Assembly: GCA_012270585.1 (NCBI GenBank)
Contig: JAAXIB010000016.1
Span: 1-57,137, forward strand
Reading direction: 5' to 3'
From: Nitrospirales bacterium
GTDB lineage: Bacteria; Nitrospirota; Nitrospiria; Nitrospirales; UBA8639
DNA length: 57,137 bases
Every line of letters starts with the position of its first letter. Within the stretch, counting starts at the first letter, position 1. The translations under genes were made by a program, and so were the position numbers. Of this stretch, positions 23,535 through 31,872 are shown piece by piece. The notes below the pieces were generated by a model. It was given only the letters and a program-made list of their open reading frames with translations. It did not search any database and was not told where the DNA came from.

Positions 23535-26500
23535 TTACTGAATGCGTTGCCATTGTTCCAAAGAATGCTGATGAAAAAATTCCATAGTCACCGGATCCAA
23601 TGCCACAAGATTGATCCATTGATTGCCGACGAGTCGTTTTAACACATCATGGCGGGCAATAATCATGCTGATTCGTTCCATAGGGGCTTCAATGATCACA
23701 AAGAGTCGCATGGGTTCGTGATAGGGCGTTTCAACGTCCAAGACCGTTTGGAGTGGTAGCCCGATGCAAAGATCACTTTGGGACCCATACATGACTCCGA
23801 CGCGTCCGACCACGTTGTGATAGACCTTGCTTCCGCTGCCGTATACGACGGGATCCACCGTCGAAAAATAATGTTCCATGTTGATCCAATTCGCGACGAT
23901 CATGGGGGCGGTCATGATGATTTCCAGATATTTTCCCGTCGGATCCTGCCGGTGATCATACGAGTGCAAAAAGGTTCGACCTTCGAGATTGAGGCCGTGC
24001 GTCAAGCCACGCCGGCCGACGATAAAAGCCGTGTGCCGCGACAGTCCCCATTCCGGCCGGACTTGCGACCAATCAACGCTGCGTAGTTTCGTACGCGCCG
24101 TCGCATGATTCAGAGATTGCCCATTGCTTCCCTCCGGGAAGCGACTGAGCCGTTCAAGGCTGTTGCGCCTGCCGGCTTCTTCGAGGTCATGAATCAGTCT
24201 GTTCAAGTCTTTCCGGTGTGTCGCGGGAACATCTTCCAGGTCAAACAGTTGCACCTCGTCCGTCGTGGTATCGTGTTGACCCGGAAGAAAATGCGTATCG
24301 GCAGGAATAGTAATCCCTCTTTTGGCCAGTAATTGCCGGACTTGGCTTTTGTTGGCCATGGCAGCAAAGGTCCGGGCGTTGGAGACCCCGTGGTTTCCCC
24401 CGCAGGCCCCACAGTCCAAGGCCGACTCATAGGGATTGTTGTCCGAGGTACTGGCATGACCACAAGCGAGCACCAACCTGGAAAACGTTTTCGTGAATCC
24501 GAGAATCCGAAGCGCCGTTTCGACAAAATGCGCTTGTTCGGTTGTCGTAAATCCCGTCTGTGTGATTCGGTGCATCCGATTCGTCACGGCTCGTTTATGG
24601 ACGCCATACTCCCCCATGAGTTGTTGAAGAAAGTTTTCATGGTCTGCTTCAGTCCAATGTAACAGTCGATGGAGTTCCTGATCTTCTGTGTTGTCTATCG
24701 AAACCTCATTCAGTGCTTGCTTGCGAAGTCGTTCGACCTGGTCGTGGGAGACCGCGTTGCCCAGACGACCGAACCGTTCGATCAACATACGATAGATGAT
24801 GGCCCGATGTTCGGAGGCGACCATTTCCTCGGCCTCATCCTTTAACAGCTTTTCAACGGTCAACGTCGTGCCGATGGAAATGTCAAAATGCTCCTTCACC
24901 CAGGACGTCAGCCTTTCATACCACAACGGTGCCAATGTTTGACCGAATAACCTGACTCCAAAAAACCATCCTATGGCTTCAACCATCACGTATGGCGTGA
25001 TGACGTTTTCTTTCAAATCATGCAGGAGGGTATGGCCGGTTTTGGCGAGTCGTTGCCGTTCCAGAAATTTTTCAGCAGCCTTGTCTTGGTACGCGCGAGG
25101 CACTTCTTTGATGATGTGTTTCGGTTTGAGCAGGACCGGGCATTGGTCGGTTTCATGTTCGCTTCCGAATTTCTCGAAACACAAGGGAACTCCGAAAAAT
25201 CCTGCAAATCCAAAGGTTTCATTGCCTCCCACTTCTTCAAGGTGTCTTCGAAATCCTTCGGAACGAACATCGATACAGAAGATGGCTTGAGTCGACGGAC
25301 GTGATTCGGAAGGATGTTCCACCGACTCATCACTCTGACGAAGTCGTCGAATGTTCGGCGAAAAATCCTGAACAAAGTCCGTGACGAAACTGCGTTCAAG
25401 CGCGTGCAGCCATAACGGACCGTGATGGGATTCCGGAAAACGGTCAACCCAATCGAGCAGGACTTCCAGGGTTTCCGAGGGACTTTCGATGAGATCCTTC
25501 GCGGAGCAATCAAGGCAACGGGCAAGATGGACAAGGATACAGACTTCGCGCTCTTTTGCCTGTTGTTGACGAACGGTTTGCCACGTGTGACTGGTTGCGA
25601 CCCCCTGACGGTCCAACTCATCGATAGGGAGCGGTTCCTGTATGAAGAGAGAAAGATCAAGGTTAGCCACCACTTGCTCGGCCAGTCCCCTGCTGCGCCA
25701 TTCCTTATAGAGCCCATAGCCGTTCGGATGGTCGCGCAAGAAAGATTGGATCGAAGTAAACGTGCCCGGGATGCCGAGCTTCGCTTCGCATGTACGAGCG
25801 ACGAGTTCTCGTTCATAGAAGAGACGAATGGCTATGTACCTCACCAAATCGATGGGGAAGGCCTGTTGCCATTGGTGGTTCGATTGCTCGGATCGCCATT
25901 TGATGAAACCCGTCCATCCCGGCAACTGAGCCAGATGCAAGGTGAAATAGTCTATCCACAGATCCTGAGGAATGGCCAATGTCTCTAAGCTCTCCCCAAT
26001 GGCATCTGACGGGAGGTCCGGAAGGTTTCGGATTTTGGATTTCCAACCCTGAATGCCGAACAACGGGCCGGTCCAGTCCTCTTGGGCCAACATTTTCCAC
26101 CCACCGTAAAACGTCTGGTTGCGACGAGGCATCGGCCACGGCGCATGGCCTTCGTCGAGAAAACCACCACACCATTTGATGAGTTCCTGGTTGATCTGGT
26201 CTTGGATGCCCGTCCCGAGCGTGGCATCGCACCAATGGGCAAGAGTGTACTCTGACCCGAGTTCGCGTTGTTCCTGGTCAGCGTGAAAGTTGAGTGAAAA
26301 TTGTTGTTCCTGCGACCTGGAGAGATCTTGGAGTTTTTCACGCAGTCCGGTCACGTCGGTCTCGCTCAGCGAACGTTCTAAAACGGCTGAAGCCACGTCA
26401 GGCTCGACGGTTCCGGTCCCATGGATGAAAATCGTCTCCAGGACGTCCAGGTGGGAAATCTTTCGATCTCCAATGACGGCGCTCTCCTCTTGTGCTCTGG

Positions 26501-26780
26501 GCCTTAAGACTTCACGAATGGCTTCCGGGGAGATGCGGCCTTGTTGAAAATAATTCCGGTATTCCCTATTGGGCAAATAGCCGTTCCCGCCGATAAATTT
26601 TCTGGCCTCCTCGATGGCTTCTTCGAAGGGTAAATGTTCCAGGCCATGGAGGGGATTATGGTGGATAAAGGTTTGCATGGGCCAGTAATGGGAAATGGTC
26701 TCGCTCGCCAGTTTGACAAGCGAACGCAATTCCATGCGCTGGGTATCTTGCGGTGCTACCGATTGTTTGACGTTTGCCAT
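23535..26780 (-). CDS. dabA: Inorganic-carbon transport subunit DabA (DUF2309)
   Basis: A 1081-residue DUF2309 protein, the zinc-binding carbonic-anhydrase-like subunit of the DAB energy-coupled carbon uptake system. Zinc-site residues are visible: Cys502 and Asp504 in IFCIDVRSE, His775 in LACGHAS and Cys790 in LDCGACGGNHG. The His-to-Cys spacing of 15 equals that of the Halothiobacillus enzyme (H524, C539), but this protein is about 245 residues longer, with extra sequence both before Cys502 and between Asp504 and His775. It is soluble and should sit on the cytoplasmic face of DabB. It lies 11 bases after the antiporter-like gene and 29 bases before the PII-like gene. ATG 26780 is used. Confidence 0.95.
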   Translation of the reverse strand: MANVKQSVAPQDTQRMELRSLVKLASETISHYWPMQTFIHHNPLHGLEHLPFEEAIEEARKFIGGNGYLPNREYRNYFQQGRISPEAIREVLRPRAQEESAVIGDRKISHLDVLETIFIHGTGTVEPDVASAVLERSLSETDVTGLREKLQDLSRSQEQQFSLNFHADQEQRELGSEYTLAHWCDATLGTGIQDQINQELIKWCGGFLDEGHAPWPMPRRNQTFYGGWKMLAQEDWTGPLFGIQGWKSKIRNLPDLPSDAIGESLETLAIPQDLWIDYFTLHLAQLPGWTGFIKWRSEQSNHQWQQAFPIDLVRYIAIRLFYERELVARTCEAKLGIPGTFTSIQSFLRDHPNGYGLYKEWRSRGLAEQVVANLDLSLFIQEPLPIDELDRQGVATSHTWQTVRQQQAKEREVCILVHLARCLDCSAKDLIESPSETLEVLLDWVDRFPESHHGPLWLHALERSFVTDFVQDFSPNIRRLRQSDESVEHPSESRPSTQAIFCIDVRSEGFRRHLEEVGGNETFGFAGFFGVPLCFEKFGSEHETDQCPVLLKPKHIIKEVPRAYQDKAAEKFLERQRLAKTGHTLLHDLKENVITPYVMVEAIGWFFGVRLFGQTLAPLWYERLTSWVKEHFDISIGTTLTVEKLLKDEAEEMVASEHRAIIYRMLIERFGRLGNAVSHDQVERLRKQALNEVSIDNTEDQELHRLLHWTEADHENFLQQLMGEYGVHKRAVTNRMHRITQTGFTTTEQAHFVETALRILGFTKTFSRLVLACGHASTSDNNPYESALDCGACGGNHGVSNARTFAAMANKSQVRQLLAKRGITIPADTHFLPGQHDTTTDEVQLFDLEDVPATHRKDLNRLIHDLEEAGRRNSLERLSRFPEGSNGQSLNHATARTKLRSVDWSQVRPEWGLSRHTAFIVGRRGLTHGLNLEGRTFLHSYDHRQDPTGKYLEIIMTAPMIVANWINMEHYFSTVDPVVYGSGSKVYHNVVGRVGVMYGSQSDLCIGLPLQTVLDVETPYHEPMRLFVIIEAPMERISMIIARHDVLKRLVGNQWINLVALDPVTMEFFHQHSLEQWQRIQ

Positions 26781-26791
26781 GGTCGCTCTTC

Positions 26792-28036
26792 CTAATTGAT
26801 CAATATACTAAAACTTGCGCCGAAAATAATCAGGACCAGGGAGCAGATTTCGGCAACCCTCAAATCGGTATAGGGGATGTCCGATCGTGCTTTTCCAAAG
26901 AGTGTGTGGTGCAGCACATGTGAGAAATGCCAACTTCCAAACATCCAGACACCGACAAACAACAACGAAATGATGACTAAAGAGCCCCCCGGATTTTCCG
27001 TTGCCGGCATGGTCGTAATGCCGCCAAAGATTGGAATGATCGGAAGCAGGACGGCGATGCTGATCAAAAGACCCACTAACGTCCCGAGACGCGGCATGGG
27101 AGACGCCAGCCCGGGGAGATTACCGATGGGGTGCAGTCCATACCGTTGTTGGACAAAGGCATAGGCGATTAACAGTCCGCTCATGACCAGCCCGATCGTG
27201 ATCCCGAACGGGACTCCCCATTCGGAAAAAGAAGAGAAGACGGTGGTCAGTCCCCACAAGAGCGCCGCTTGGACGATGGTGGCATAGGTGAGCAAAACGT
27301 GGATCTGGTTCTGCCCCAAACACTTCAGACACGCGTACAGCCCGCCCAATAAGGCCAGGAATGTGATGGCCGCGTGTACTTCTGTTTCCACGGGAATCAC
27401 CGTTTGCAGGTTGTGGATTTCGACCAATCCGAGGGATAAGAACGTGACCGTCCATACCCCGGAAAGCATTCCTCGAGCGGAGCCGACCAGGGAGGTGAAG
27501 AGAACGTGAAATGGCGGCAGTGGCACGAGCGTAACCGCAAGAAAAAGGCCGGCTGATCCGTCAAAGGAGTCCCCACCCCAGAAGGAAACGCTGATGAGAA
27601 CAATGGCAATAGCCGCCTGCGCAAGGCCAATGGTTTTGCGCGTGGCGGAAAGTTTCGACCGGTAGAGAGAAAAGGCTGCAAAAGCGAACAAGCCAATGAG
27701 AAAATACCGGTTGACGGGTGCGGGGCCGCACAGTGCGGCAAGACACAGTCCCAACACCACCAGGGGTTCGTCCAGAGGCGTTGAAGAACGTTTGGAATCC
27801 CATTGTCCGAGGACGACACAAAACGTCGAAAAGATGACGGCCGCTGACAGATAAATCGCGATTCGAGCGGTTTCGAATGCGGCGTACACGTAGAGGATCG
27901 TTCCGGTCTCCCACCCGATGCACAGCATGGCCAAAAGCTGAAAGATCGAATGCGAAACGCGGCAAGTTCGGTTGAGCAGCCAGAGAACAAGGGGGACGAG
28001 AACGGCCAGCAACGTTATGGAAAATTCTGAAGCCAT
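26792..28036 (-). CDS. Degenerate antiporter-like membrane subunit of the Dab operon
   Basis: A 414-residue protein with about 12 hydrophobic segments. It resembles NuoM/MrpD antiporter-like subunits: LVPLPPFHVLFTSLVGSARGML aligns with the PFHTWLPDAH block, and CLGQNQIHVLLTYATIVQAALL with the xTDIKRLLAYSS block. The key charged residues appear lost: the Lys of DIKR is His, no Lys is present in the preceding helix, and no FWE-type Glu is found. It is probably a structural subunit without its own proton path. I start at ATG 28036 (MASEFSITLLAVL) with GAGGAAGG upstream; a longer frame would overlap dabB. It lies between dabB and dabA with 17- and 11-base gaps. Confidence 0.8.
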   Translation of the reverse strand: MASEFSITLLAVLVPLVLWLLNRTCRVSHSIFQLLAMLCIGWETGTILYVYAAFETARIAIYLSAAVIFSTFCVVLGQWDSKRSSTPLDEPLVVLGLCLAALCGPAPVNRYFLIGLFAFAAFSLYRSKLSATRKTIGLAQAAIAIVLISVSFWGGDSFDGSAGLFLAVTLVPLPPFHVLFTSLVGSARGMLSGVWTVTFLSLGLVEIHNLQTVIPVETEVHAAITFLALLGGLYACLKCLGQNQIHVLLTYATIVQAALLWGLTTVFSSFSEWGVPFGITIGLVMSGLLIAYAFVQQRYGLHPIGNLPGLASPMPRLGTLVGLLISIAVLLPIIPIFGGITTMPATENPGGSLVIISLLFVGVWMFGSWHFSHVLHHTLFGKARSDIPYTDLRVAEICSLVLIIFGASFSILIN

Positions 28037-28053
28037 TGCGGATCGACCTTCCT

Positions 28054-29751
28054 CTAATACCGGTGTCCGAATTTTTGTGCCAATTGGAAGAGCCTGTTGC
28101 CCCACCTCACATAGACCTGATCGACGTACAACCGGTTGATCAGAAGAATATAGAGGCGTTGTTGCAATGCAAGAATCCTGTCCGGGTTGATAATCGTGTG
28201 TCCTTTGGCATCGGTATAGACGTAGAACCAGCCGAAAAGTATCAAGAAGGTGGCCAGCAGGATCATCGTATCGAATACCGTAGGATTCAAGGCTGCGGCC
28301 ACGAAAAATGCGTCTGCCACACCCGGTTCGGGATACAGAAAGTGCGTGAATTGTTCGCCTGCCCAGAGGTACGTGAACCCAATGAGAAACAACGTGCCGA
28401 TCATGGCACCGGACACCTTCCAGGAAGCTACGTTATGCAGTCGAGATAAGCTGAAAATGGCTTGGGAGGCGGTGACCCAACTGAAAAAGAGGAAAATGAC
28501 TGCGCCATGTGCGTCCTGCAGCGGAACTTCCAACAGGCCGTGTGCGACCATCAAAATAAACAGTGGCATGAGTAAGGTAATGGTCAACCCCGTTACCCAG
28601 CTTGCCTGGGTGGGAAGCCTGACGGGTTTGTGAGTTAACGAAGAAGGGAATTTCGGTTCATGTCTGGCACTGTGAATCACGGTCCCGGCGCTTAAAAAGA
28701 GTGAGGCCTTGAACAGCCCGTGCGCAATCAGATGAAAAATGGCCAGGGCAAAAGCCCCGAGGCCGCATTCCATGATCATATAACCCATTTGTCCCATCGT
28801 GGAAAACCCCAGTGTTTTCTTGATATCGTTTTGGACGAGCATCATCGAGGCCCCCAAAAGGACGGTGGCGGCGCCGACAATGAACACGATATGAAGGATG
28901 TCGGGTGAGAGCGCATACAACGGTGCGAGTCGATTAAGAAGGAATCCTCCCGCGTTGACAATACCAGCATGCATGAGTGCCGAAACCGGGGTTGGAGAGT
29001 CCATGGTATCCGGCAACCAGACGTGGAGAGGGAACTGGGCCGATTTGGCCATGGCTCCGATGAAAATGAGCAATGCAATGACGGACGATGCCGTGACGTC
29101 GAGCATATTTCCAGGCAGCAGTGAAATCACGTGGGCTTGTTCGGAGGCTCGCTGGAAGAGCTCGGCAAATTCGAGCGTGCCGAAATAGTGATACGTCAGG
29201 ACAAGGCCGCAGAGGAACGCGACGTCTCCGACCCGGTGCACGATGAACGTTTTGAACGCGTTCTGATAGGCCGGCACGTGTGAAAAATTAAACGCAAGAA
29301 TCAGGTACAGGGCCCAACTCAACAACTGCCAGAAGACAAACAGCATCAGGAGGTTCGGACTGGAAACGAGAGCGAGGATGACAAAGGTTATGAAGCTGAG
29401 TAACGCGAAGAAGCGGGCATAGCCGGAATCACCTCGGAGATAACGAACGGAAAACACGTGAATCACGGTGCTGACGCTCGTGATCAGGACCATCATCACG
29501 GCCGTGAGTCGGTCAACCAGCATGCCGAACGTGAAAAACGAGGAACCATCATCCTGGAGCGGCCAGAGGGTCATCCGAAAAGGCTCGCCCGAACTGACGG
29601 AGTACAGCGTCACAAGGGAGAGAATGCCGGCGCCGACCGTGGCGCTGATTCCTATGGTGGCCACATACGAGGCGAACCGTTTACCGAGAACACTGATCAC
29701 TAACCCGGCAAACAACGGAAGAAGGGGAATGAGGATCGCTGTCGTCGTCAT
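28054..29751 (-). CDS. dabB: Inorganic-carbon transport membrane subunit DabB (NuoL-like)
   Basis: A 565-residue NuoL/MrpA-like membrane protein with about 15 helices. The antiporter core is clear: GAMAKSAQFPLHVWLPDTMDSPTPVSALMHAG and LVQNDIKKTLGFSTMGQMGYM. The lysines in those motifs and the His of ALMHAG are retained, but the TM5 motif reads VFWQLLSW, with Gln where NuoL has Glu (GWEGVG). It is the cation-coupled partner of DabA. First gene of the minus-strand operon; ATG 29751. The region 29752-30016 upstream carries a LysR-type box. Confidence 0.93.
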   Translation of the reverse strand: MTTTAILIPLLPLFAGLVISVLGKRFASYVATIGISATVGAGILSLVTLYSVSSGEPFRMTLWPLQDDGSSFFTFGMLVDRLTAVMMVLITSVSTVIHVFSVRYLRGDSGYARFFALLSFITFVILALVSSPNLLMLFVFWQLLSWALYLILAFNFSHVPAYQNAFKTFIVHRVGDVAFLCGLVLTYHYFGTLEFAELFQRASEQAHVISLLPGNMLDVTASSVIALLIFIGAMAKSAQFPLHVWLPDTMDSPTPVSALMHAGIVNAGGFLLNRLAPLYALSPDILHIVFIVGAATVLLGASMMLVQNDIKKTLGFSTMGQMGYMIMECGLGAFALAIFHLIAHGLFKASLFLSAGTVIHSARHEPKFPSSLTHKPVRLPTQASWVTGLTITLLMPLFILMVAHGLLEVPLQDAHGAVIFLFFSWVTASQAIFSLSRLHNVASWKVSGAMIGTLFLIGFTYLWAGEQFTHFLYPEPGVADAFFVAAALNPTVFDTMILLATFLILFGWFYVYTDAKGHTIINPDRILALQQRLYILLINRLYVDQVYVRWGNRLFQLAQKFGHRY

Positions 29752-30016
29752 TGAGTGCTTCTAGGCAAACGGACAAGGCTGCCGGTCATGACGGTCTGTT
29801 CCAACGAAAACGGCGAAGTCCGGTTACACGTCTTTTCAGATTTCAGTCTGTGCCAAAGAAGGGGGAAGATGAGGTGCGCGCATGGGCTTCGTCTTCTTTT
29901 CTGCTTACGTGGAAGCGTGTTCCTCAATGGCGACATGTAATAATCTGGATCTGCCAAATAGGCAAATAAATAATTCTTTATTCAATCATCTACATTTTAA
30001 TGTCTGGTTTCAAGTC
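29752..30016 (-). promoter_or_regulatory. Upstream region of the dab operon with LysR-type box
   Basis: Gene-free. A dyad TGCCAAATAGGCA (29952-29964) fits T-N11-A, and the shared motif CAAATAAATAATTC (29963-29976) overlaps it by two bases. The region lies between dabB and a divergent nhaR relic, the classical arrangement for a LysR-type regulator and its target. No clear core promoter on the minus strand was pinned down. Confidence 0.55.
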
Positions 30017-30180
30017 ATGGACTGGCTGAACTGCCATCATTTGCTCTCTTTCCGGGTGGGTGCCCGGGCAGGATCCATGAAGCAGGCCGGCGAAGCGCTG
30101 ACGTTCTCCCAGGCGCGCTGAGCGCCCAATTGCGCGCTTGAAGACGCGATGGGCGAACAACAATTTTCGCCAGCATCCCC
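30017..30180 (+). pseudogene. Second relic of an nhaR-type regulator
   Basis: The frame from ATG 30017 reads MDWLNCHHLLSFRVGARAGS and continues KQAGEALTFSQA before a stop at about 30121. Beyond it, CGCCCAATTGCGCGC and GAAGACGCGATGGGCGA still match the intact nhaR in a shifted frame. It ends near the terminator of coiled-coil copy 2. It probably regulated the divergent dab operon before decay. Confidence 0.8.
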
Positions 30181-30221
30181 CTCCTCCCTTTACGCCGTTG
30201 CGGGTTTTCCCCATAAAAAAA

Positions 30222-30254
30222 GAGGGAGACCGGGACGTGGTCCCGGTCTCCCTC
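30222..30254 (-). terminator. Terminator of coiled-coil gene copy 2
   Basis: Identical 15-base stem to that at 22297, with seven A's on the plus strand just before it (30214-30220), i.e. a clean T-run on the minus transcript. Confidence 0.92.
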
Positions 30255-30320
30255 TCATGCCTGCCGGCCGAGCGTGTTTCTATGACGGCGGCTGGGCTTC
30301 TGCTTGCCCCCCGCTTTTTG

Positions 30321-30677
30321 TCATGTTTTCAACAAGGCAATTTGTTCTTCATGCCAGACAATGCGTTGCCGAATGTCCTTCAATTCTCCGCGCCAAGCCC
30401 CTACCATTCTTTTCCAACTGGCGCTTCGAAAGCCTTTGGGATCCCGGTAGGAGTTCTTGAACATGTCCAGCCGGTTTTCCAATGCTTGGATTTTTTGTTC
30501 AAGCATGGTCACCCTGTCCTGGTGTTGCTGAATGGCTGTCATGTGAGTTTGGATGGATTGCACCACGGCCTCCCCAGCGAAGGGTCCGCCTGGAACGGGG
30601 CCATCCGCCGCAAATCCGGGTAGCGTGAGTCCCACACAAAGCACGACGCTTGGAAGCACAGAGGTTAAGGTTTTCAT
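30321..30677 (-). CDS. Secreted coiled-coil protein of unknown function, copy 2
   Basis: A 118-residue paralogue of the gene at 22396, with the same signal peptide type (LTLPGFAA), the same coiled-coil core and an identical last ~80 residues. Differences are confined to the N-terminal third (MTAIQQHQDRVTML against VAAIQQHQDRATML). ATG 30677 follows AAGGAGGTTGAC. An upstream in-frame ATG (30812) exists but lies across the regulatory region and lacks a ribosome site. It is divergent from the intact nhaR across 121 bases. The shared location suggests it is part of the NhaR regulon; its function is unknown. Confidence 0.87.
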   Translation of the reverse strand: MKTLTSVLPSVVLCVGLTLPGFAADGPVPGGPFAGEAVVQSIQTHMTAIQQHQDRVTMLEQKIQALENRLDMFKNSYRDPKGFRSASWKRMVGAWRGELKDIRQRIVWHEEQIALLKT

Positions 30678-30745
30678 GTCAACCTCCTTTCTTGTTATGA
30701 GTTCATCAACCGTTAATCTATTAATAACCATACCTATTAATAAAA

Positions 30746-30792
30746 CAAATAAATAATTCTGAATTGAATTATCCAAAATTTGGATGTATAAT
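30746..30792 (+). promoter_or_regulatory. Promoter and LysR box of nhaR
   Basis: CAAATAAATAATTC (30746-30759), then -35 TTGAAT (30764-30769), 17 bases and a perfect -10 TATAAT (30787-30792). The dyad ATCCAAAATTTGGAT (30771-30785), which contains T-N11-A, fills the spacer. Bound regulator would block or reshape the promoter, implying autoregulation. Confidence 0.8.
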
Positions 30793-30798
30793 TTCGTG

Positions 30799-31698
30799 GT
30801 GGATTGGCTCAACTACCATCATCTGCTCTATTTCTGGGTGATTGCCCGAGAAGGATCCATTAAGAAAGCCCGCGAAGTGCTGACGTTGTCGCAGCCCGCC
30901 CTGAGTGCTCAATTGCGCGCGCTTGAAGACGCGATAGGCGAGAAACTGTTTTCTCGCGTAGGCCGCAAACTGGTTCTGACGGACGTCGGAAAAGTGGTCT
31001 ACCGGTACGCGGATGAAATTTTTTCGCTCGGCAGAGAATTAACCAGCACGTTGAAGGGCTATGGAACCCAACGCCCCGTTCGGCTGGTAGTTGGCATTGC
31101 GGAAGTCGTTCCCAAAATGGTGGCCTATAAGCTGCTGAAGGCTGCGTACAAACAGTTCGAGCATATGAAAATCGTGTGCTGGGAAGGTCGCCTGGAACGG
31201 TTGTTGGGGGAACTGGCTCTGCACGCACTGGACATTGTCTTAACTGACACTCCGATCCCGCCCAACGTCAGTATCGAAGCTCATGCCCATCTGCTCGGGG
31301 AATCGGGAGTGACACTCTTCGGACCCGAACACTTGGCTTCTCACTATCAACGAAGGTTTCCACGGTCATTGGATGGGGCGCCGTTTCTGTTGCCCGCGCC
31401 CAATTCCATGCTCAGACGGGGCTTGGATGATTGGTTTCGAAAACACGGCATCGAGCCTTTCATTGTCGGCGAGTTTGAAGATGGGGCCACGATGCAAGCG
31501 TTCGCCCGGGAAGGGCACGGGCTGTTTCCCGGCTCTTCGGTCGTTGAGTCGGAAATAGCCCGGCAGAATCAAGTCCGAAAAGTGGGACACATCACGGGAG
31601 TCAGGCAACGCTTCTATGGCATTACCGTTGAACGCCGTTTAGATCATCCGGCCGTCATGGCCATTTCCGAATCCGCCAAAGAAGAAGTCTTGAAGTAA
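30799..31698 (+). CDS. nhaR: NhaR-type LysR-family transcriptional regulator
   Basis: A 299-residue LysR-type regulator. The N-terminus DWLNYHHLLYFWVIAREGSI matches NhaR, the Na+-responsive activator. The helix-turn-helix spans about residues 18-45 (KKAREVLTLSQPALSAQLRALED) and the effector domain about 85-290. I place the start at GTG 30799, not the upstream ATG 30784. The -10 box TATAAT overlaps the upstream start, and both relics have a start codon at the equivalent place (GTG 22877, ATG 30017). With the -10 ending 6 bases upstream, the mRNA is probably leaderless. It lies between coiled-coil copy 2 and a broken second dabA. Confidence 0.88.
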   Translation: MDWLNYHHLLYFWVIAREGSIKKAREVLTLSQPALSAQLRALEDAIGEKLFSRVGRKLVLTDVGKVVYRYADEIFSLGRELTSTLKGYGTQRPVRLVVGIAEVVPKMVAYKLLKAAYKQFEHMKIVCWEGRLERLLGELALHALDIVLTDTPIPPNVSIEAHAHLLGESGVTLFGPEHLASHYQRRFPRSLDGAPFLLPAPNSMLRRGLDDWFRKHGIEPFIVGEFEDGATMQAFAREGHGLFPGSSVVESEIARQNQVRKVGHITGVRQRFYGITVERRLDHPAVMAISESAKEEVLK

Positions 31699-31821
31699 TT
31701 TTCCTGCTGCAGGGCGGGTAGCAGTTGTACCGAAGGAAGAACGTTGGTATAAAGTTCTGAACGGAAGAGATCAGTTCCGTAGGGTGCCTGCCTTCTACGG
31801 TGTAGGGTGGGTACAGTACAC

Positions 31822-31847
31822 GCCAACCTGATGGGTTGGCTTTTTTA
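31822..31847 (+). terminator. Terminator after nhaR
   Basis: Stem GCCAACC/GGTTGGC with a short loop, then TTTTTTAT. The preceding GGGTGGGTACAGTACA is shared with the terminator at about 35226-35291. Confidence 0.9.
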
Positions 31848-31872
31848 TGTCCCATACGATACACGCCGCGTG

